Source: Acidobacteriota bacterium
Lineage (GTDB): Bacteria > Acidobacteriota > Terriglobia > UBA7540
Assembly: GCA_021817045.1 (NCBI GenBank)
Contig: JAKAWG010000013.1
Coordinates: 20,987 to 84,986 of the forward strand
Direction of reading: 5' to 3'
Length of the DNA stretch: 64,000 nucleotides
Of this stretch, positions 46,420 through 55,768 are shown piece by piece; the stretch's first letter is position 1, and each line of letters begins with the position of its first letter. A model generated the notes under the pieces. The model had not been told where the DNA came from. It made no database searches and worked only from the letters and a program-made list of their open reading frames with translations. A program made the position numbers and the translations under genes.

Positions 46420-46821
46420 TTACTCCGCACCGAACCGCTCAATGATCTTTCGGAGCGCATTCGCATTGAACAAGGCATAGTTTGGCTTAGGTCTGACTTT
46501 ACTGTATTTCGGAAGTTCGAAATACCTGGCGCGGAACGCGTCGATCAGCGAAGACTCGAGGCGCGTCCATGTCGGGACGGCTCGGCGGCAACCGCACGTC
46601 ACAACATGGACATCGATCGTTTTAACGCCGTGCAGTTTGTAAAAGATCTGGCTCGCCTGGTTCACGGCAGAGGCTGCAGGTCTCTCGGTTCCCTTCTTCG
46701 TCGGGCCGATGTAGAGGATTTGCGAGCGGCCATTCCTGTAACGGAGAAGTCTGTTGGCCGTGAGGATGTAAACCATTTTGCGACTCCATTGATGGCTCCT
46801 CACCAGGGTCAGCAGCGACAT
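46420..46821 (-). CDS. Hypothetical protein with GIY-YIG-like N-terminus
   Basis: A 133-residue basic protein. MVYILTANRLLRYRNGRSQ followed by ILYIGPTKKG resembles the GIY-YIG nuclease start (VYxL...YIGxT), but the arginine and glutamate needed for catalysis are not obviously placed (a TRLESSLIDAF helix could supply the glutamate). A cysteine pair CGCRR is present. I do not claim nuclease activity. It converges on pabA with 25 bases between. Confidence 0.5.
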   Translation of the reverse strand: MSLLTLVRSHQWSRKMVYILTANRLLRYRNGRSQILYIGPTKKGTERPAASAVNQASQIFYKLHGVKTIDVHVVTCGCRRAVPTWTRLESSLIDAFRARYFELPKYSKVRPKPNYALFNANALRKIIERFGAE

Positions 46822-46995
46822 CTTAGAGGCTTTGACCTTTAGCTTGGGTATGGGTTTAAGAAGTACCTCCTGTTCTCAGGTTGTAGGAGTTCCCTCTCGC
46901 TTCGTGCGTGGCGTATCGTACGTGGCGTTTCGATTTCTGCCGAGTTATCCGCTACCGCGAACGGCCCGGAAACCGGAGAAGTCATTATGCTACCG

Positions 46996-47520
46996 TCACG
47001 CTGGCGCGCGCTGGGTGAGCTGCTTGTAAGTATCTTGGAAAACCTTCAGCGCCGCCTCATCAAAGAGCACAAAGTAGATGCGCTCGAGGCTGGTTCGGGT
47101 CTTGACGTGATCGAGCACTTCCTGAATCATAATGCGCGCGCATGCGTCTACAGGGAAGCCAGCCACACCCGTGCCGATGGCCGGCAGGGCCATGCTCTTG
47201 AAGGTTCTTTCTTCGGCCTGGTTAAGGCTGTTGCGCACCGATTCGCGCAAGGATTGCTCCGTCGTCTTGGCGCCCAAACTCATGCTGGCGGCGTGAATCA
47301 CATAAAGGGCAGGGAGCATGCCACCCGTTGTGACTGCGGCTTCTCCGAGTCCGATCGGGCCAATGCGGTCGCACTCTTCCTGGATTGTCGGCCCGCCCTT
47401 GCGCCGGATCGCGCCCGCCACACCGGAGCCCAGTGCCAGATCGGTGTTGGCCGCATTGACAATCGCGTCCACCGCCAACTCGGTAATATCGCCCTTCAGG
47501 AAGTGAATCTTTGTCCTCAT
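46996..47520 (-). CDS. Macro-domain ADP-ribose hydrolase
   Basis: A 174-residue macro domain. The ligand-binding loops are DAIVNAANTDLALGSGVAGAI and LPAIGTGVAGFPVD, with YVIHAAS between them. Such enzymes remove ADP-ribose or O-acetyl groups from proteins and metabolites. The start at ATG 47520 matches the usual MxxKIxFLKGDIT. It is followed on the same strand by nothing close; upstream lies the class I amidotransferase-like gene, 15 bases away, so the two probably share a transcript. Confidence 0.92.
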   Translation of the reverse strand: MRTKIHFLKGDITELAVDAIVNAANTDLALGSGVAGAIRRKGGPTIQEECDRIGPIGLGEAAVTTGGMLPALYVIHAASMSLGAKTTEQSLRESVRNSLNQAEERTFKSMALPAIGTGVAGFPVDACARIMIQEVLDHVKTRTSLERIYFVLFDEAALKVFQDTYKQLTQRAPA

Positions 47521-47535
47521 GGAAAAGTATGAAGG

Positions 47536-48246
47536 CTATTTTTTTCTCTGCGCCGCGGCGCGGCAGGCAGCGACAAAATTCTTGAGCAGCGCAAGATGCT
47601 CGGGGCGACCCGCCAACTCTTCCGGATGCCACTGGACGGCAACCAGGTAGGAATCCTCGTCGGCCGCCTCCACCGCCTCAACCAAGCCATCTTCCGAGTG
47701 CGCCGTCACCTTAAGGCCGTGGGCCACGTGCCGGATTCCCTGGTGGTGAAGGCTGTTGACGCGAAGGCTCCCTTGCACAATTCTCCCCAGGCATGAATCT
47801 CCGTCCGTCACGGTCACTCGATGTGTCAGCTCGGAGCGAGATCCGGGCTGGCGATGCTCGATTTCGAGCGCCGTGTCACCCTTCAGGTCCTGATAAAGCG
47901 TTCCGCCGAATTTTACGTTTACCATCTGAATGCCGCGACAAATGCCGAGCACGGGCACCTGGGCGTGCAGCGCACGATCCACACAAGCGAACTCAAACTC
48001 ATCCCGTTTGCGGTTCACATGGACGCTGTCGTACTTCTTTTCCTCTTGGTAGAAGAACGGATCGACATCCTCGCCGCCTGTGAACATGATGCCGTCGAAC
48101 TCCTCGGCCCTCACGCTTGCAGAATCGTCAGCCGTCACGAGCTGCAACTCTTCCGGCTTCGCGCCCGCGGCAACAAGAGCGCAAAAATAAGGCGATTGCT
48201 CCCCTTTAGCCTTCTCTTTCTCTGAAGCAGAGATGATAATCCTCAT
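47536..48246 (-). CDS. Gamma-glutamyl-gamma-aminobutyrate hydrolase-like (C26) enzyme
   Basis: A 236-residue class I amidotransferase-fold hydrolase. The nucleophile is in VLGICRGIQMVNV, followed by GGTLYQDL, which is diagnostic for the PuuD/C26 branch. The His-Glu pair is in VAVQWHPEEL. MFTGGEDVDPFFY is also typical. I chose ATG 48246 (MRIIISASEKEK). PuuD-type enzymes cleave gamma-glutamyl amides in polyamine breakdown; the exact substrate here is unknown. Confidence 0.87.
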   Translation of the reverse strand: MRIIISASEKEKAKGEQSPYFCALVAAGAKPEELQLVTADDSASVRAEEFDGIMFTGGEDVDPFFYQEEKKYDSVHVNRKRDEFEFACVDRALHAQVPVLGICRGIQMVNVKFGGTLYQDLKGDTALEIEHRQPGSRSELTHRVTVTDGDSCLGRIVQGSLRVNSLHHQGIRHVAHGLKVTAHSEDGLVEAVEAADEDSYLVAVQWHPEELAGRPEHLALLKNFVAACRAAAQRKK

Positions 48247-48465
48247 CGCATCACACCCTCTTCGAAGCAATACAATAGCTTCAATTCGGCATGCTCCGCA
48301 AGCGGCGACTAAACAAGCCACCCCCCGCCGCCCGGCCTTCCTGCGCCCGTTCAGAATGATGAGTGGCGCTCTTGCCTGCTTTGCGCTACGATAAAATGGT
48401 GTTGTTCAGGGTGGCGAAGGCGCGCGGGAGGTTCAACTGACCTCCAACAGAATTTGGGGCCCGGG

Positions 48466-49446
48466 ATGAAGACGACTGATATTTTTCCTGCGTGGCTTGG
48501 CATCCTACGAGGCCGCACCCCGCTGCTCTCTATCGAGATAACTCGCGAGTGCCCATTGCGCTGCCCCGGTTGTTACGCCTACTCTCCCGAACATCTTGGC
48601 GCCATCGGTTCGCTTCACAACCTGAGCGACCTGAAGGGCGACGCGCTTGTTAGCGGCGTGATCGGCTTGGTACGCCGCCTGCGGCCCATCCACCTTTCGA
48701 TTATCGGCGGCGAGCCGTTAGTGCGGTACCGTGAGCTGAGCGCCATTCTCCCAAAACTCAACGAGATGCGCATCGAAGTGCAGCTTGTCACCAGCGCCGT
48801 CCGGCCAATTCCGGCCGCATGGAGTGAGCTGCCCAACCTTCACCTGTCCGTATCCGTCGACGGCTTGCAGCCAGATCACGATCGCCGCCGCGCCCCAGCC
48901 ACTTACGAAAGGATCATCAAGCACATCGCCGGCCACCACGTGATCGTACACTGCACGGTCACGCGCCAGCAGCTTCAGCGCCCGGAATATCTGAGCGAAT
49001 TCGCGTCCTTCTGGTCTTCCCGAGAAGAAGTGCGGAAAATCTGGTTCAGCCTTTACACACCGCAGGAAGGAGAAATCTCCGAAGAGCGCCTGCGCCCCGA
49101 AGATCGCGTGACAGCGATCCGGCGCCTGCAGGAAGTACGCGACGTATTCCCAAAAGTAGATTTGAGCCGCGCAATGCTGGACGGTCTCATCAAGCCTCCG
49201 CGGAGTCCGGAGGAGTGCATTTTCGCGCAAGTTACAACGTGCATCTCCGCTGACTTGAATGCACGGATCGTTCCTTGCCAGCTCGGTGGACGGCCGGTAT
49301 GTAGGGAGTGCGGTTGCCTGGCATCGGCGGGCCTTGCGGGCATCGGAAGAATGAAATTGGGCGGTATGGTGAGTCTGGGAGACTTATACGGAATTTCCTC
49401 GCGCATCGGGAAGCGGCTTGGGCAAGCCGGTTGGATGGCCTCGTGA
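48466..49446 (+). CDS. Radical SAM protein with C-terminal cysteine cluster
   Basis: A 326-residue radical SAM enzyme. The cluster motif is ECPLRCPGCY (CxxxCxxC, about 29-36) and IIGGEPLVRY is the SAM-binding GGE. The C-terminal region has cysteines in ECIFAQVTTCISAD, VPCQLGG and CRECGCLAS, resembling a SPASM or twitch auxiliary cluster domain. The start is ATG 48466. The stop overlaps the ATG of a 55-residue basic gene (TGATG), indicating translational coupling. The reaction is unknown; SPASM-type enzymes often modify peptides or carry out anaerobic maturation. Confidence 0.85.
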   Translation: MKTTDIFPAWLGILRGRTPLLSIEITRECPLRCPGCYAYSPEHLGAIGSLHNLSDLKGDALVSGVIGLVRRLRPIHLSIIGGEPLVRYRELSAILPKLNEMRIEVQLVTSAVRPIPAAWSELPNLHLSVSVDGLQPDHDRRRAPATYERIIKHIAGHHVIVHCTVTRQQLQRPEYLSEFASFWSSREEVRKIWFSLYTPQEGEISEERLRPEDRVTAIRRLQEVRDVFPKVDLSRAMLDGLIKPPRSPEECIFAQVTTCISADLNARIVPCQLGGRPVCRECGCLASAGLAGIGRMKLGGMVSLGDLYGISSRIGKRLGQAGWMAS

Positions 49447-49613
49447 TGGCCAGTTTGCCGGAAGCCGGAGAGTTTATGGAAAAAACAGACGACAAATCTA
49501 AGGGCTGGGAAGTGCGCCGGGTTGGCAGTGTCACGCTGGAGATATCCAAACCCAAACGAAGCCGGCGCAAGCTACGCCAGTCGCGGCTGAAAAACAAACG
49601 CCGCGCGCGATAA
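49446..49613 (+). CDS. Small basic protein coupled to the radical SAM gene
   Basis: A 55-residue protein from ATG 49446, which overlaps the preceding stop by one base. The N-terminal half is acidic (PEAGEFMEKTDDK) and the C-terminal half strongly basic (KPKRSRRKLRQSRLKNKRRA). No cysteine is present. It could be an accessory protein, a nucleic-acid-binding peptide or a substrate of the radical SAM enzyme. I do not recognise it; coding status rests on the overlap and composition. Confidence 0.55.
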   Translation: MASLPEAGEFMEKTDDKSKGWEVRRVGSVTLEISKPKRSRRKLRQSRLKNKRRAR

Positions 49614-49807
49614 CAAGCTGCGGGAAGCTATACAACTTTTAGCCCGAAATATCCCTCTATCCAAATAGCAGCCAAGATTAGGCCGCAGTGCGAGAGAAGT
49701 GTCCGTGCCTGGGGTGATGTGCCGAGCGTCACAGGTCGCCGGTCATGAATGCCGGGACGGTTTCCTGCTCAGGCGATGCGGAGTGTGCGCGCGGAGTTGT
49801 GCTTGCC

Positions 49808-51112
49808 ATGGCAAGCAACGGGATGCCAAAAATAGCGGAACGCAACAGAGTTAGGAAGATATTGGCGACGGCGTTGTTCGCCTGTGCGCTGATTGGAAGT
49901 ACTCCCGGCGTGCGCGCCGCGGCCGGTCCGCTAAGCGCGGACGACGTGACCCTGCTCCTGATTGGCGGTGCAAGCCCTCAGAAAATGGTCGCCCTCATTC
50001 AGCAGCGCGGCGTTGACTTCAAGCTCAACCCCGATCTCGTCAAGCAGTTCTACCAGGATGGCGCAACCGATGCTGTCATCGACGCGCTGCAGAAAGCGAG
50101 CCAGAACGCGAAATCTGCGCCGGTCCCGGCTACTCAGTCCAACAATCCTGCTCCTCCCCTGCCACCGGCATCAGGACCGGGCGAGGTACCTATACCTCAT
50201 ACAAAGACTTCCGCGGGGCCCGAAGGCAGCGAGGGCTCTGCGCCCGTGTCGCAGGGATCATCCGACCGTTCCTCATCGCCGGCCAGCCGCCCCGTCGCAA
50301 CCGCTTCCGCGCCGCAGGCTCCACAGGTTGGCCCTCCGCGAGCGCAGTCTCACAACGCGCCACCTCCAACCAGCAACACGCCGCTATCCAACCCCAGTCC
50401 GGCTGAGATTCAGCACATCATTCAGGCGTTTGCAGCCAAAGAAGAGCTCTTCAAAGAGGCGCGCAATAATTACACTTATCACCAAATTAACAAGGTGGAA
50501 ACGCTCGACGCGGACGGCAATGTAACCGGCGTGTGGGAGCAGGACTGGGACATCCTTTTTGATCAAAACGGCCAGCGGGTCGAGCGCGTCACCTACGCTC
50601 CCGAAGATACACTGAAAGGCCTCATCGTGACCGAGCAGGACCTCGAGGGACTCCGAAATGTACAACCGTTCGTGCTCACCACCGAAACACTACCCCAATA
50701 TGATGTGCGCTATCTCGGACACGTCTACGTCCCCGACATCACAACCTACGTGTTCTCTGTCCGCCCGAAAGAGATCAAAAAGCACCACCTCTATTTCCTC
50801 GGGACCATCTGGGTGGACGACCACGACTTCCAGATCGTTAAAGCCGAAGGACGAATGGTGCCCCAGCAATTGCATGGCAAAAACGGCCAGAACCTCTTTC
50901 CGCGCTTCTCGACGTACCGCCAGCAGATCGATGGGAAATACTGGTTTCCCACGTTGACTCTCGCCAACGATACGCTTTACTTCGACAGCGGTCCGATCCG
51001 CATCCGTGAGATCATCAAGTATACGGACTACAAGCAGTTCAAATCCAAAGTCAAAATTCTGCCCGCCACCGAGATTAGCCAGCCTGATTCTCCGGCAAAG
51101 CCGAAGAAGTAA
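49808..51112 (+). CDS. Secreted protein with LolA-like C-terminal domain
   Basis: A 434-residue exported protein. After a signal peptide (KILATALFACALIGS) comes a helical segment (SADDVTLLLIGGASPQKMVALI), then a Pro/Ser/Ala-rich linker (about 110-205), then a beta-rich domain (about 210-415) with QDWDILFDQNGQRVERV, FLGTIWVDDHDFQIVKAEG and GKYWFPTLTL. The latter pattern is typical of LolA/outer-membrane lipoprotein-sorting folds. The start is uncertain: ATG 49808 is chosen, with 49823 and 49745 as alternatives. The function is unknown. Confidence 0.68.
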   Translation: MASNGMPKIAERNRVRKILATALFACALIGSTPGVRAAAGPLSADDVTLLLIGGASPQKMVALIQQRGVDFKLNPDLVKQFYQDGATDAVIDALQKASQNAKSAPVPATQSNNPAPPLPPASGPGEVPIPHTKTSAGPEGSEGSAPVSQGSSDRSSSPASRPVATASAPQAPQVGPPRAQSHNAPPPTSNTPLSNPSPAEIQHIIQAFAAKEELFKEARNNYTYHQINKVETLDADGNVTGVWEQDWDILFDQNGQRVERVTYAPEDTLKGLIVTEQDLEGLRNVQPFVLTTETLPQYDVRYLGHVYVPDITTYVFSVRPKEIKKHHLYFLGTIWVDDHDFQIVKAEGRMVPQQLHGKNGQNLFPRFSTYRQQIDGKYWFPTLTLANDTLYFDSGPIRIREIIKYTDYKQFKSKVKILPATEISQPDSPAKPKK

Positions 51113-51177
51113 GGAACGCCTTTACTGACCTGCTGGAGAAATCTTCCGCGCCCCGAAGCGTCTGCTAAAATCCATGT

Positions 51178-51945
51178 GTGAGTTCAAACTACCCCGACTG
51201 GAGCATTGTGCTGGTGCGCCCGCGCAACCCACTGAACATCGGCGCAGCGGCTCGCGCCATGGCGAATTTCGGCTTTCGCGATCTTGTCGTGGTCGCTCCC
51301 TATAATCCGGTCTGGCAGGAAACGCGATCCGCCGTCGGTGCCGAAGCAGTGGTCCGCACCGCACGAATCGCCGAGAACATTGCCACCGCTCTTTGCGGAG
51401 TTACCCTGGCCGTCGGTACCACTTCTGGCGAGCGTCGTCACCTCGATCGCGAACTGATCAGCTTGGACCGCTTCCCACGGTGGCTCGAGACTTGCCGGCT
51501 GAGCCGGCGGGCCGCGCTGCTCTTCGGGTCGGAAAAAACAGGTCTCTCGAACGAAGAGATGAGTCACTGCCGGGCGCTGGTGCGCATCCCTACCACGGCT
51601 GGCTGTCCCTCTATGAATCTGGGTCAGGCTGTCGCCGTCTGTTGCTTCGAAATCGATCGCTTGCGGCGGGCCTCTTCGCGGGCAAACAACGAGGCCCCTG
51701 AAGCTGCCGACGCCACGCCGCGAGCACGCGTACACATCTCGCCTCCCGCCAGCGTTCAGTCGCTGGATCACATTTTCGAGCGCGCCACTCGGGTGCTCGA
51801 CGACACGGGCTACCTCAAACCCAAAAGTCGCCGGGCCACACTCATCAAACTTCGGCGCATGCTTCTAGAGCGCGGCCTTTCGAACCGGGAAGCCAAGGTA
51901 CTGGGAGGCGTGCTGGCGCAAATTGAGTGGAAACTGAGGCACTAA
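51178..51945 (+). CDS. trmJ: SPOUT RNA methyltransferase TrmJ
   Basis: A 255-residue protein starting at GTG 51178. The SPOUT knot is recognisable: IVLVRPRNPLNIGAAARAMANFGF, LAVGTTSGERR, LFGSEKTGLSNEEM and IPTTAGCPSMNLGQAVAVCCFEI. The C-terminal helical extension (about 190-255) is usual for TrmJ, which 2'-O-methylates position 32 of several tRNAs. It follows the secreted protein by 65 bases. Confidence 0.92.
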   Translation: MSSNYPDWSIVLVRPRNPLNIGAAARAMANFGFRDLVVVAPYNPVWQETRSAVGAEAVVRTARIAENIATALCGVTLAVGTTSGERRHLDRELISLDRFPRWLETCRLSRRAALLFGSEKTGLSNEEMSHCRALVRIPTTAGCPSMNLGQAVAVCCFEIDRLRRASSRANNEAPEAADATPRARVHISPPASVQSLDHIFERATRVLDDTGYLKPKSRRATLIKLRRMLLERGLSNREAKVLGGVLAQIEWKLRH

Positions 51946-52041
51946 CGTGATTCTGTTACAATCGACTCCATTCCACGGAGATGGGGCATGCTCCAAACCG
52001 GGGAGGGGGTGGCGGAGCGTAACCGACGGTGGCACCAGCGC

Positions 52042-52809
52042 TCAAGCGAAGCGGATGCCGATCAAAAAACGGGTGATAACGGCATCCAACATAATGATCA
52101 GCACGATAGCCACCACCACGGCCTGCGTCGTTGACCGTCCCACGCCTTCTGTGCCGCCTTCAGTTTTCAGACCAAAATAGCAGCCAACGAGCGAGATGAC
52201 GATCGCAAACACGATCGGTTTAATGAGGCCTTGGGTGAAGTCCCGAAAATCAAGCGCCTGGTAGGCGGTGTCCCAATATTCGGGCGACGTGAGCCGGGCG
52301 ATATAAAAGCTCACCAGGTATCCGCCCAACAGCCCGGCAAAGTCGGCCAGCACAGTGAGGACAGGCAGCGTCGCCAGGGTCGCGTAAAGCCGCGGTGAAA
52401 CCAGTTTCCGCAACGGATCTGTGCCAAGGGCGCGCAAGGCGTCAATCTGTTCGCTCACCAGCATCGAGCCGATCTCCGAGGCGATGCCGGAGCTGTTGCG
52501 TCCCGCCACCGCGATCGCCGTCAGCACCGGACCGAGTTCCCTCACCAGCGAGAGCGCCACCGCCTCGCCGAGTACGGAAATCTCTCCAAAAGTTTCGAGG
52601 GTGCGATAGAGTTGAAGTGCGAAAACGACCCCGGTGAAAAAACCGGTGAGCAAGACGATAGGCAGCGATCCGAACCCGATCACGTCCATCTGTGCCAGTG
52701 TGTCGTCGTAGTACCGGGGCGGGCTGAAGGCGTTGCGAAATGACCGCACCGCCAGATAGGTGAAATCCTGAAGCGCCAGAACTTTTCGTTTGAGATAGCT
52801 GCCCAGCAA
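52042..52809 (-). CDS. mlaE: MlaE-family ABC permease
   Basis: A 255-residue integral membrane permease of the Mla lipid-transport family that moves phospholipids between inner and outer membranes. Signature segments are LTGFFTGVVFALQLYRTLETFG, RELGPVLTAIAVAGRNSSGIASEIGSM, VSEQIDALRALGTDP and VGCYFGLKTEGGTEGVGRSTT. Five to six membrane segments are visible. The ATPase (MlaF) and MCE-domain (MlaD) genes are not adjacent, which is unusual. Confidence 0.92.
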   Translation of the reverse strand: MLGSYLKRKVLALQDFTYLAVRSFRNAFSPPRYYDDTLAQMDVIGFGSLPIVLLTGFFTGVVFALQLYRTLETFGEISVLGEAVALSLVRELGPVLTAIAVAGRNSSGIASEIGSMLVSEQIDALRALGTDPLRKLVSPRLYATLATLPVLTVLADFAGLLGGYLVSFYIARLTSPEYWDTAYQALDFRDFTQGLIKPIVFAIVISLVGCYFGLKTEGGTEGVGRSTTQAVVVAIVLIIMLDAVITRFLIGIRFA

Positions 52810-52968
52810 GTAACCTCGCGCCGCTCGGGCGGGGAATGCGGCAAATGCGCGCTTGAAAATTCAATTTAGCGGCGGCTCTTCACGAAGTCAAGCGCGGCAA
52901 GTCGGTGAATCGGCACTCTGCGACCCACGAGGTTGGAAGTTCCGCCGCTTTTGTGTACGATTCCCAGA

Positions 52969-53877
52969 ATGTCAAACTTGGGCAAAATCAAGCTGGCCGT
53001 CGTGCAGATGGCCTGCGCTCCGGACTCGCAGCAAAACCTGGAGCACGCAAAGTCTGGGGTTCGCGAGGCGGCGCGGCGCGGCGCGGCCGCGGTCTGCCTG
53101 CCTGAACTGTTTCGCACTCCGTACTTCTGCCAGCGCGAGGACGCCTCGCTCTTCGATCTCGCTGAGCCGGTTCCCGGGCCAACCACGGAAGCCCTCGCAG
53201 AGCTCGCGCGCGACTGCGAGATCGTGATCATCGCGCCTGTATTCGAGCGAAGGTCGGCGGGAATTTATCATAACAGTGCCGCTGTGCTGGACGCGACAGG
53301 CCGTCTTGCCGGACTCTATCGCAAGATGCACATTCCCGAGGATCCGGCATATTATGAGAAATTCTACTTCACGCCCGGCGACCTGGGTTTCCGGGCTTTT
53401 GATACCCAGGCCGGGCGCGTGGCGGCCCTGATCTGCTGGGACCAATGGTATCCCGAGGCCGCTCGCCTCGTAGCGCTCAGCGGGGCGGAAGCGATCTTTT
53501 ATCCCACGGCCATCGGCTGGCACCCGCACGAGAAGAAAGCCTGCGGAGCTTCGCAGCTCGACGCCTGGAGAACCATTCAACGCGCGCACGCCATCGCCAG
53601 CGGGGTTTACGTCGCCGTGGCCAACCGGGTGGGCTTCGAGAAGGCGAGCGGGTCGAGCGCGGGGATCGAATTCTGGGGATCGTCGTTCATCGCGGATCCA
53701 TTCGGTGTGATCCTTGCGGAAGCGTCCACGGATCGTGAAGAGGTCTTAGTGGCGGAGGCGGACGCGGCTCGCCTCGAGGATGTCCGGCGCAACTGGCCCT
53801 TCCTGCGTGACCGCCGTATTGACGCTTACGGCGGTATCATTCATCGTTTTCTCGATACCCATGAGGATCTTGAATAG
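52969..53877 (+). CDS. aguB: Carbon-nitrogen hydrolase, N-carbamoylputrescine amidase type
   Basis: A 302-residue nitrilase-superfamily enzyme. The catalytic triad is visible: glutamate in CLPELFRTPYFCQ, lysine in YRKMHIPEDPAYYEKFYFTPGD and cysteine in LICWDQWYPEAARL. The stretch around YYEKFYF is characteristic of N-carbamoylputrescine amidases, which produce putrescine, CO2 and ammonia. The start at ATG 52969 gives the usual short terminus (MSNLGKIKLAVVQMA). The partner agmatine deiminase is not in the window. Confidence 0.87.
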   Translation: MSNLGKIKLAVVQMACAPDSQQNLEHAKSGVREAARRGAAAVCLPELFRTPYFCQREDASLFDLAEPVPGPTTEALAELARDCEIVIIAPVFERRSAGIYHNSAAVLDATGRLAGLYRKMHIPEDPAYYEKFYFTPGDLGFRAFDTQAGRVAALICWDQWYPEAARLVALSGAEAIFYPTAIGWHPHEKKACGASQLDAWRTIQRAHAIASGVYVAVANRVGFEKASGSSAGIEFWGSSFIADPFGVILAEASTDREEVLVAEADAARLEDVRRNWPFLRDRRIDAYGGIIHRFLDTHEDLE

Positions 53878-53933
53878 CTCGTATCTTCATCGGCTTCTCG
53901 GCCCGGCCATCCGGCTTTAGGAGACTCTCATCC

Positions 53934-54914
53934 ATGACGTGTGTTCTCATTACTGGTGGGGCCGGCTACATCGGCAGCCACACGGCCAAGGCGCTGGCCC
54001 GCCAGCACTTCGAACCCATCGTGCTGGACGACTTCCGCTCCGGCCATCGCTGGGCTGTAAAATGGGGGAGACTCGCGGAAGGAGATCTCGCCGATCCGGA
54101 ATTCTTGCGCGCGGTTTTCGCTCGCGAGAAACCCGAGGGGGTCATCCATTTTGCCGCCGAGATCCAAGTCGGCGAATCCGTGAAAAACCCGCGGAAGTAT
54201 TTTTGGAACAACGCCGTCTCCACGCTCAAGCTGCTGGACGCCATGCTCGCCGCCAGCGTCAAATACATAGTCTTTTCCTCTTCGGCCGCCATCTACGGCG
54301 ACCCCGACGTCACGCCAATCCCGGAAGACCATCCTGCTCGCCCGGTTAGCCCTTACGGAGAATCAAAACTGTTCGTGGAGCACGTCCTGCGGTCTTATGA
54401 GGCTGCATACGGCCTGCGCTGGGCGGCGCTGCGCTACTTTAACGCCAGCGGCGCGGACCCCGAAGGAGAACTGGGCGAAGAACACCGCCCGGAAAGTCAC
54501 TTGATCCCTCTGGTCATTGCCGCGGCTCTTGGGCGCAGGCCCCTCATCGAAGTCTATGGTACGGATTACCCTACGCCGGACGGGACCGCCATTCGGGATT
54601 ATATTCACGTTACGGATCTCGCCGAGGCACACGTGCGAGCGCTCCGGCACCTACTCGAAGGTGGGCCGTCCGTTGCCCTGAACCTTGGCACCGGACGAGG
54701 GCACTCGGTGCGCGAGGTTATAGCGGCCGTGGCCGAAGCGGCGAGAATCGATCCTCCTTACCGCGATGGTCCGCGCCGTCCCGGCGACCCGCCGTTCCTC
54801 GTTGCCGATTGCTCGCGCGCGCGCCAAGTGCTGGCCTGGGAGACCAAACATTCGAACCTCGAAGAAATCGTCCGAACCGCCTGGAAGTGGCATTCGTTGC
54901 ACAGCGAGCCATAA
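53934..54914 (+). CDS. galE: UDP-glucose 4-epimerase
   Basis: A 326-residue extended SDR. The NAD-binding loop is LITGGAGYIGSHTAKAL, FAAEIQVGESVKNP marks the family, the serine is in FSSSAAIYG, and the catalytic tyrosine-lysine pair is in SPYGESKLFVEH. YGTDYPTPDGTAIRDYIHVTDLA is diagnostic for GalE. It interconverts UDP-glucose and UDP-galactose for envelope glycans. The start is ATG 53934, 57 bases after the amidase. Confidence 0.95.
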   Translation: MTCVLITGGAGYIGSHTAKALARQHFEPIVLDDFRSGHRWAVKWGRLAEGDLADPEFLRAVFAREKPEGVIHFAAEIQVGESVKNPRKYFWNNAVSTLKLLDAMLAASVKYIVFSSSAAIYGDPDVTPIPEDHPARPVSPYGESKLFVEHVLRSYEAAYGLRWAALRYFNASGADPEGELGEEHRPESHLIPLVIAAALGRRPLIEVYGTDYPTPDGTAIRDYIHVTDLAEAHVRALRHLLEGGPSVALNLGTGRGHSVREVIAAVAEAARIDPPYRDGPRRPGDPPFLVADCSRARQVLAWETKHSNLEEIVRTAWKWHSLHSEP

Positions 54915-55047
54915 GTCCAACGTCAATTTGATGTCTCGCACTCTGAAGTGTCAGCGTCCGAACAGCCGGCAAAACCCGAAGGTTCGGGAATGGAACACCG
55001 CGAGCCGACGCACCTTGTGATCTTTCCAGCCGTTCGGCGGACTTTGC

Positions 55048-55053
55048 TATAAT
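55048..55053 (+). promoter_or_regulatory. Probable -10 box for the 55086 gene
   Basis: A perfect TATAAT preceded by TTTGC lies 33 bases upstream of the start codon. The -35 region (TTCCAG near 55024) is weak. It fits a short leader before the GTGGAGG ribosome site. Confidence 0.5.
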
Positions 55054-55085
55054 TCAGGGTCGTACGCAACACTGTGGAGGATTCT

Positions 55086-55424
55086 ATGAGCCTTTCCGGA
55101 ACGGACAAACCCAACGGTCCAGAGGAACGGGCGATTGCGCAATCTGTTGCAGCCGTCCAGCGTGAATCGGACGCAATCTATCAAAACAACCAGATGGTCG
55201 CGAGGGCGGTGGGAGCAGAGACCGACGCGCAGGCTAAGTCGATCCACTTTGCAGAACTTTACAACAGTGACTATCTTCTGCTGCCCGACGAGTGCGAGTT
55301 CCAGAACCACAGGATCCTGATTCGAAAAATCGCTTATGCGAGCAAGGTGGAAAAGGAGTCTGTTCAGAAGGGAAGGATTCTCCGGGACGTCACCGCAAAA
55401 ATCTTGGGCTACCGGCAGCACTAG
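55086..55424 (+). CDS. Small hypothetical protein
   Basis: A 112-residue soluble protein. The start at ATG 55086 is supported by GGAGG upstream and a TATAAT at 55048. It is rich in charged and polar residues, with an N-terminal helix (GPEERAIAQSVAAVQRESDAI) and a conserved-looking middle (FAELYNSDYLLLPDECEFQN). One cysteine is present. No known motif is seen. It stands alone with its own promoter. Confidence 0.6.
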   Translation: MSLSGTDKPNGPEERAIAQSVAAVQRESDAIYQNNQMVARAVGAETDAQAKSIHFAELYNSDYLLLPDECEFQNHRILIRKIAYASKVEKESVQKGRILRDVTAKILGYRQH

Positions 55425-55522
55425 TGGCGGCACGGTACAAATAGCACCTGGGGGCATTGGGAAAACCCGGAGGCGGACGCGGAAAGCATGCCTCGTACCG
55501 CCCCCAGGCCGGGGGGAGGAAT

Positions 55523-55768
55523 CTAATTGACGGCCAGAGAAGGCATGGCCATATCGCCTTCGAGAACGGTGAGCGCGTCCGTAATATCATCCAGGAGCCC
55601 TCGCATCCCGTCTACTCCAGCCTCAACCGCCTGAATCATTCGGCGCGCACATCTCAGACACAAACAAAAGGCGCGGCTGTCCACCACCTCCCGCGGACGG
55701 CAACACGCACAAGGCCAATCTGCACGGGAATGGACCATCAAGCCTCCTGAAGACATCGCATAATCCAT
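55523..55768 (-). CDS. Small cysteine-rich protein
   Basis: An 81-residue protein with a strong ribosome site (AAGGAGG) before ATG 55768. Five cysteines cluster in WPCACCRP and FCLCLRCARRM, probably binding zinc or a metal cluster. The rest is a helix-forming acidic tail (GLLDDITDALTVLEG). The family is not recognised. It is divergent from the beta-propeller gene across an AT-rich promoter region. Confidence 0.6.
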   Translation of the reverse strand: MDYAMSSGGLMVHSRADWPCACCRPREVVDSRAFCLCLRCARRMIQAVEAGVDGMRGLLDDITDALTVLEGDMAMPSLAVN

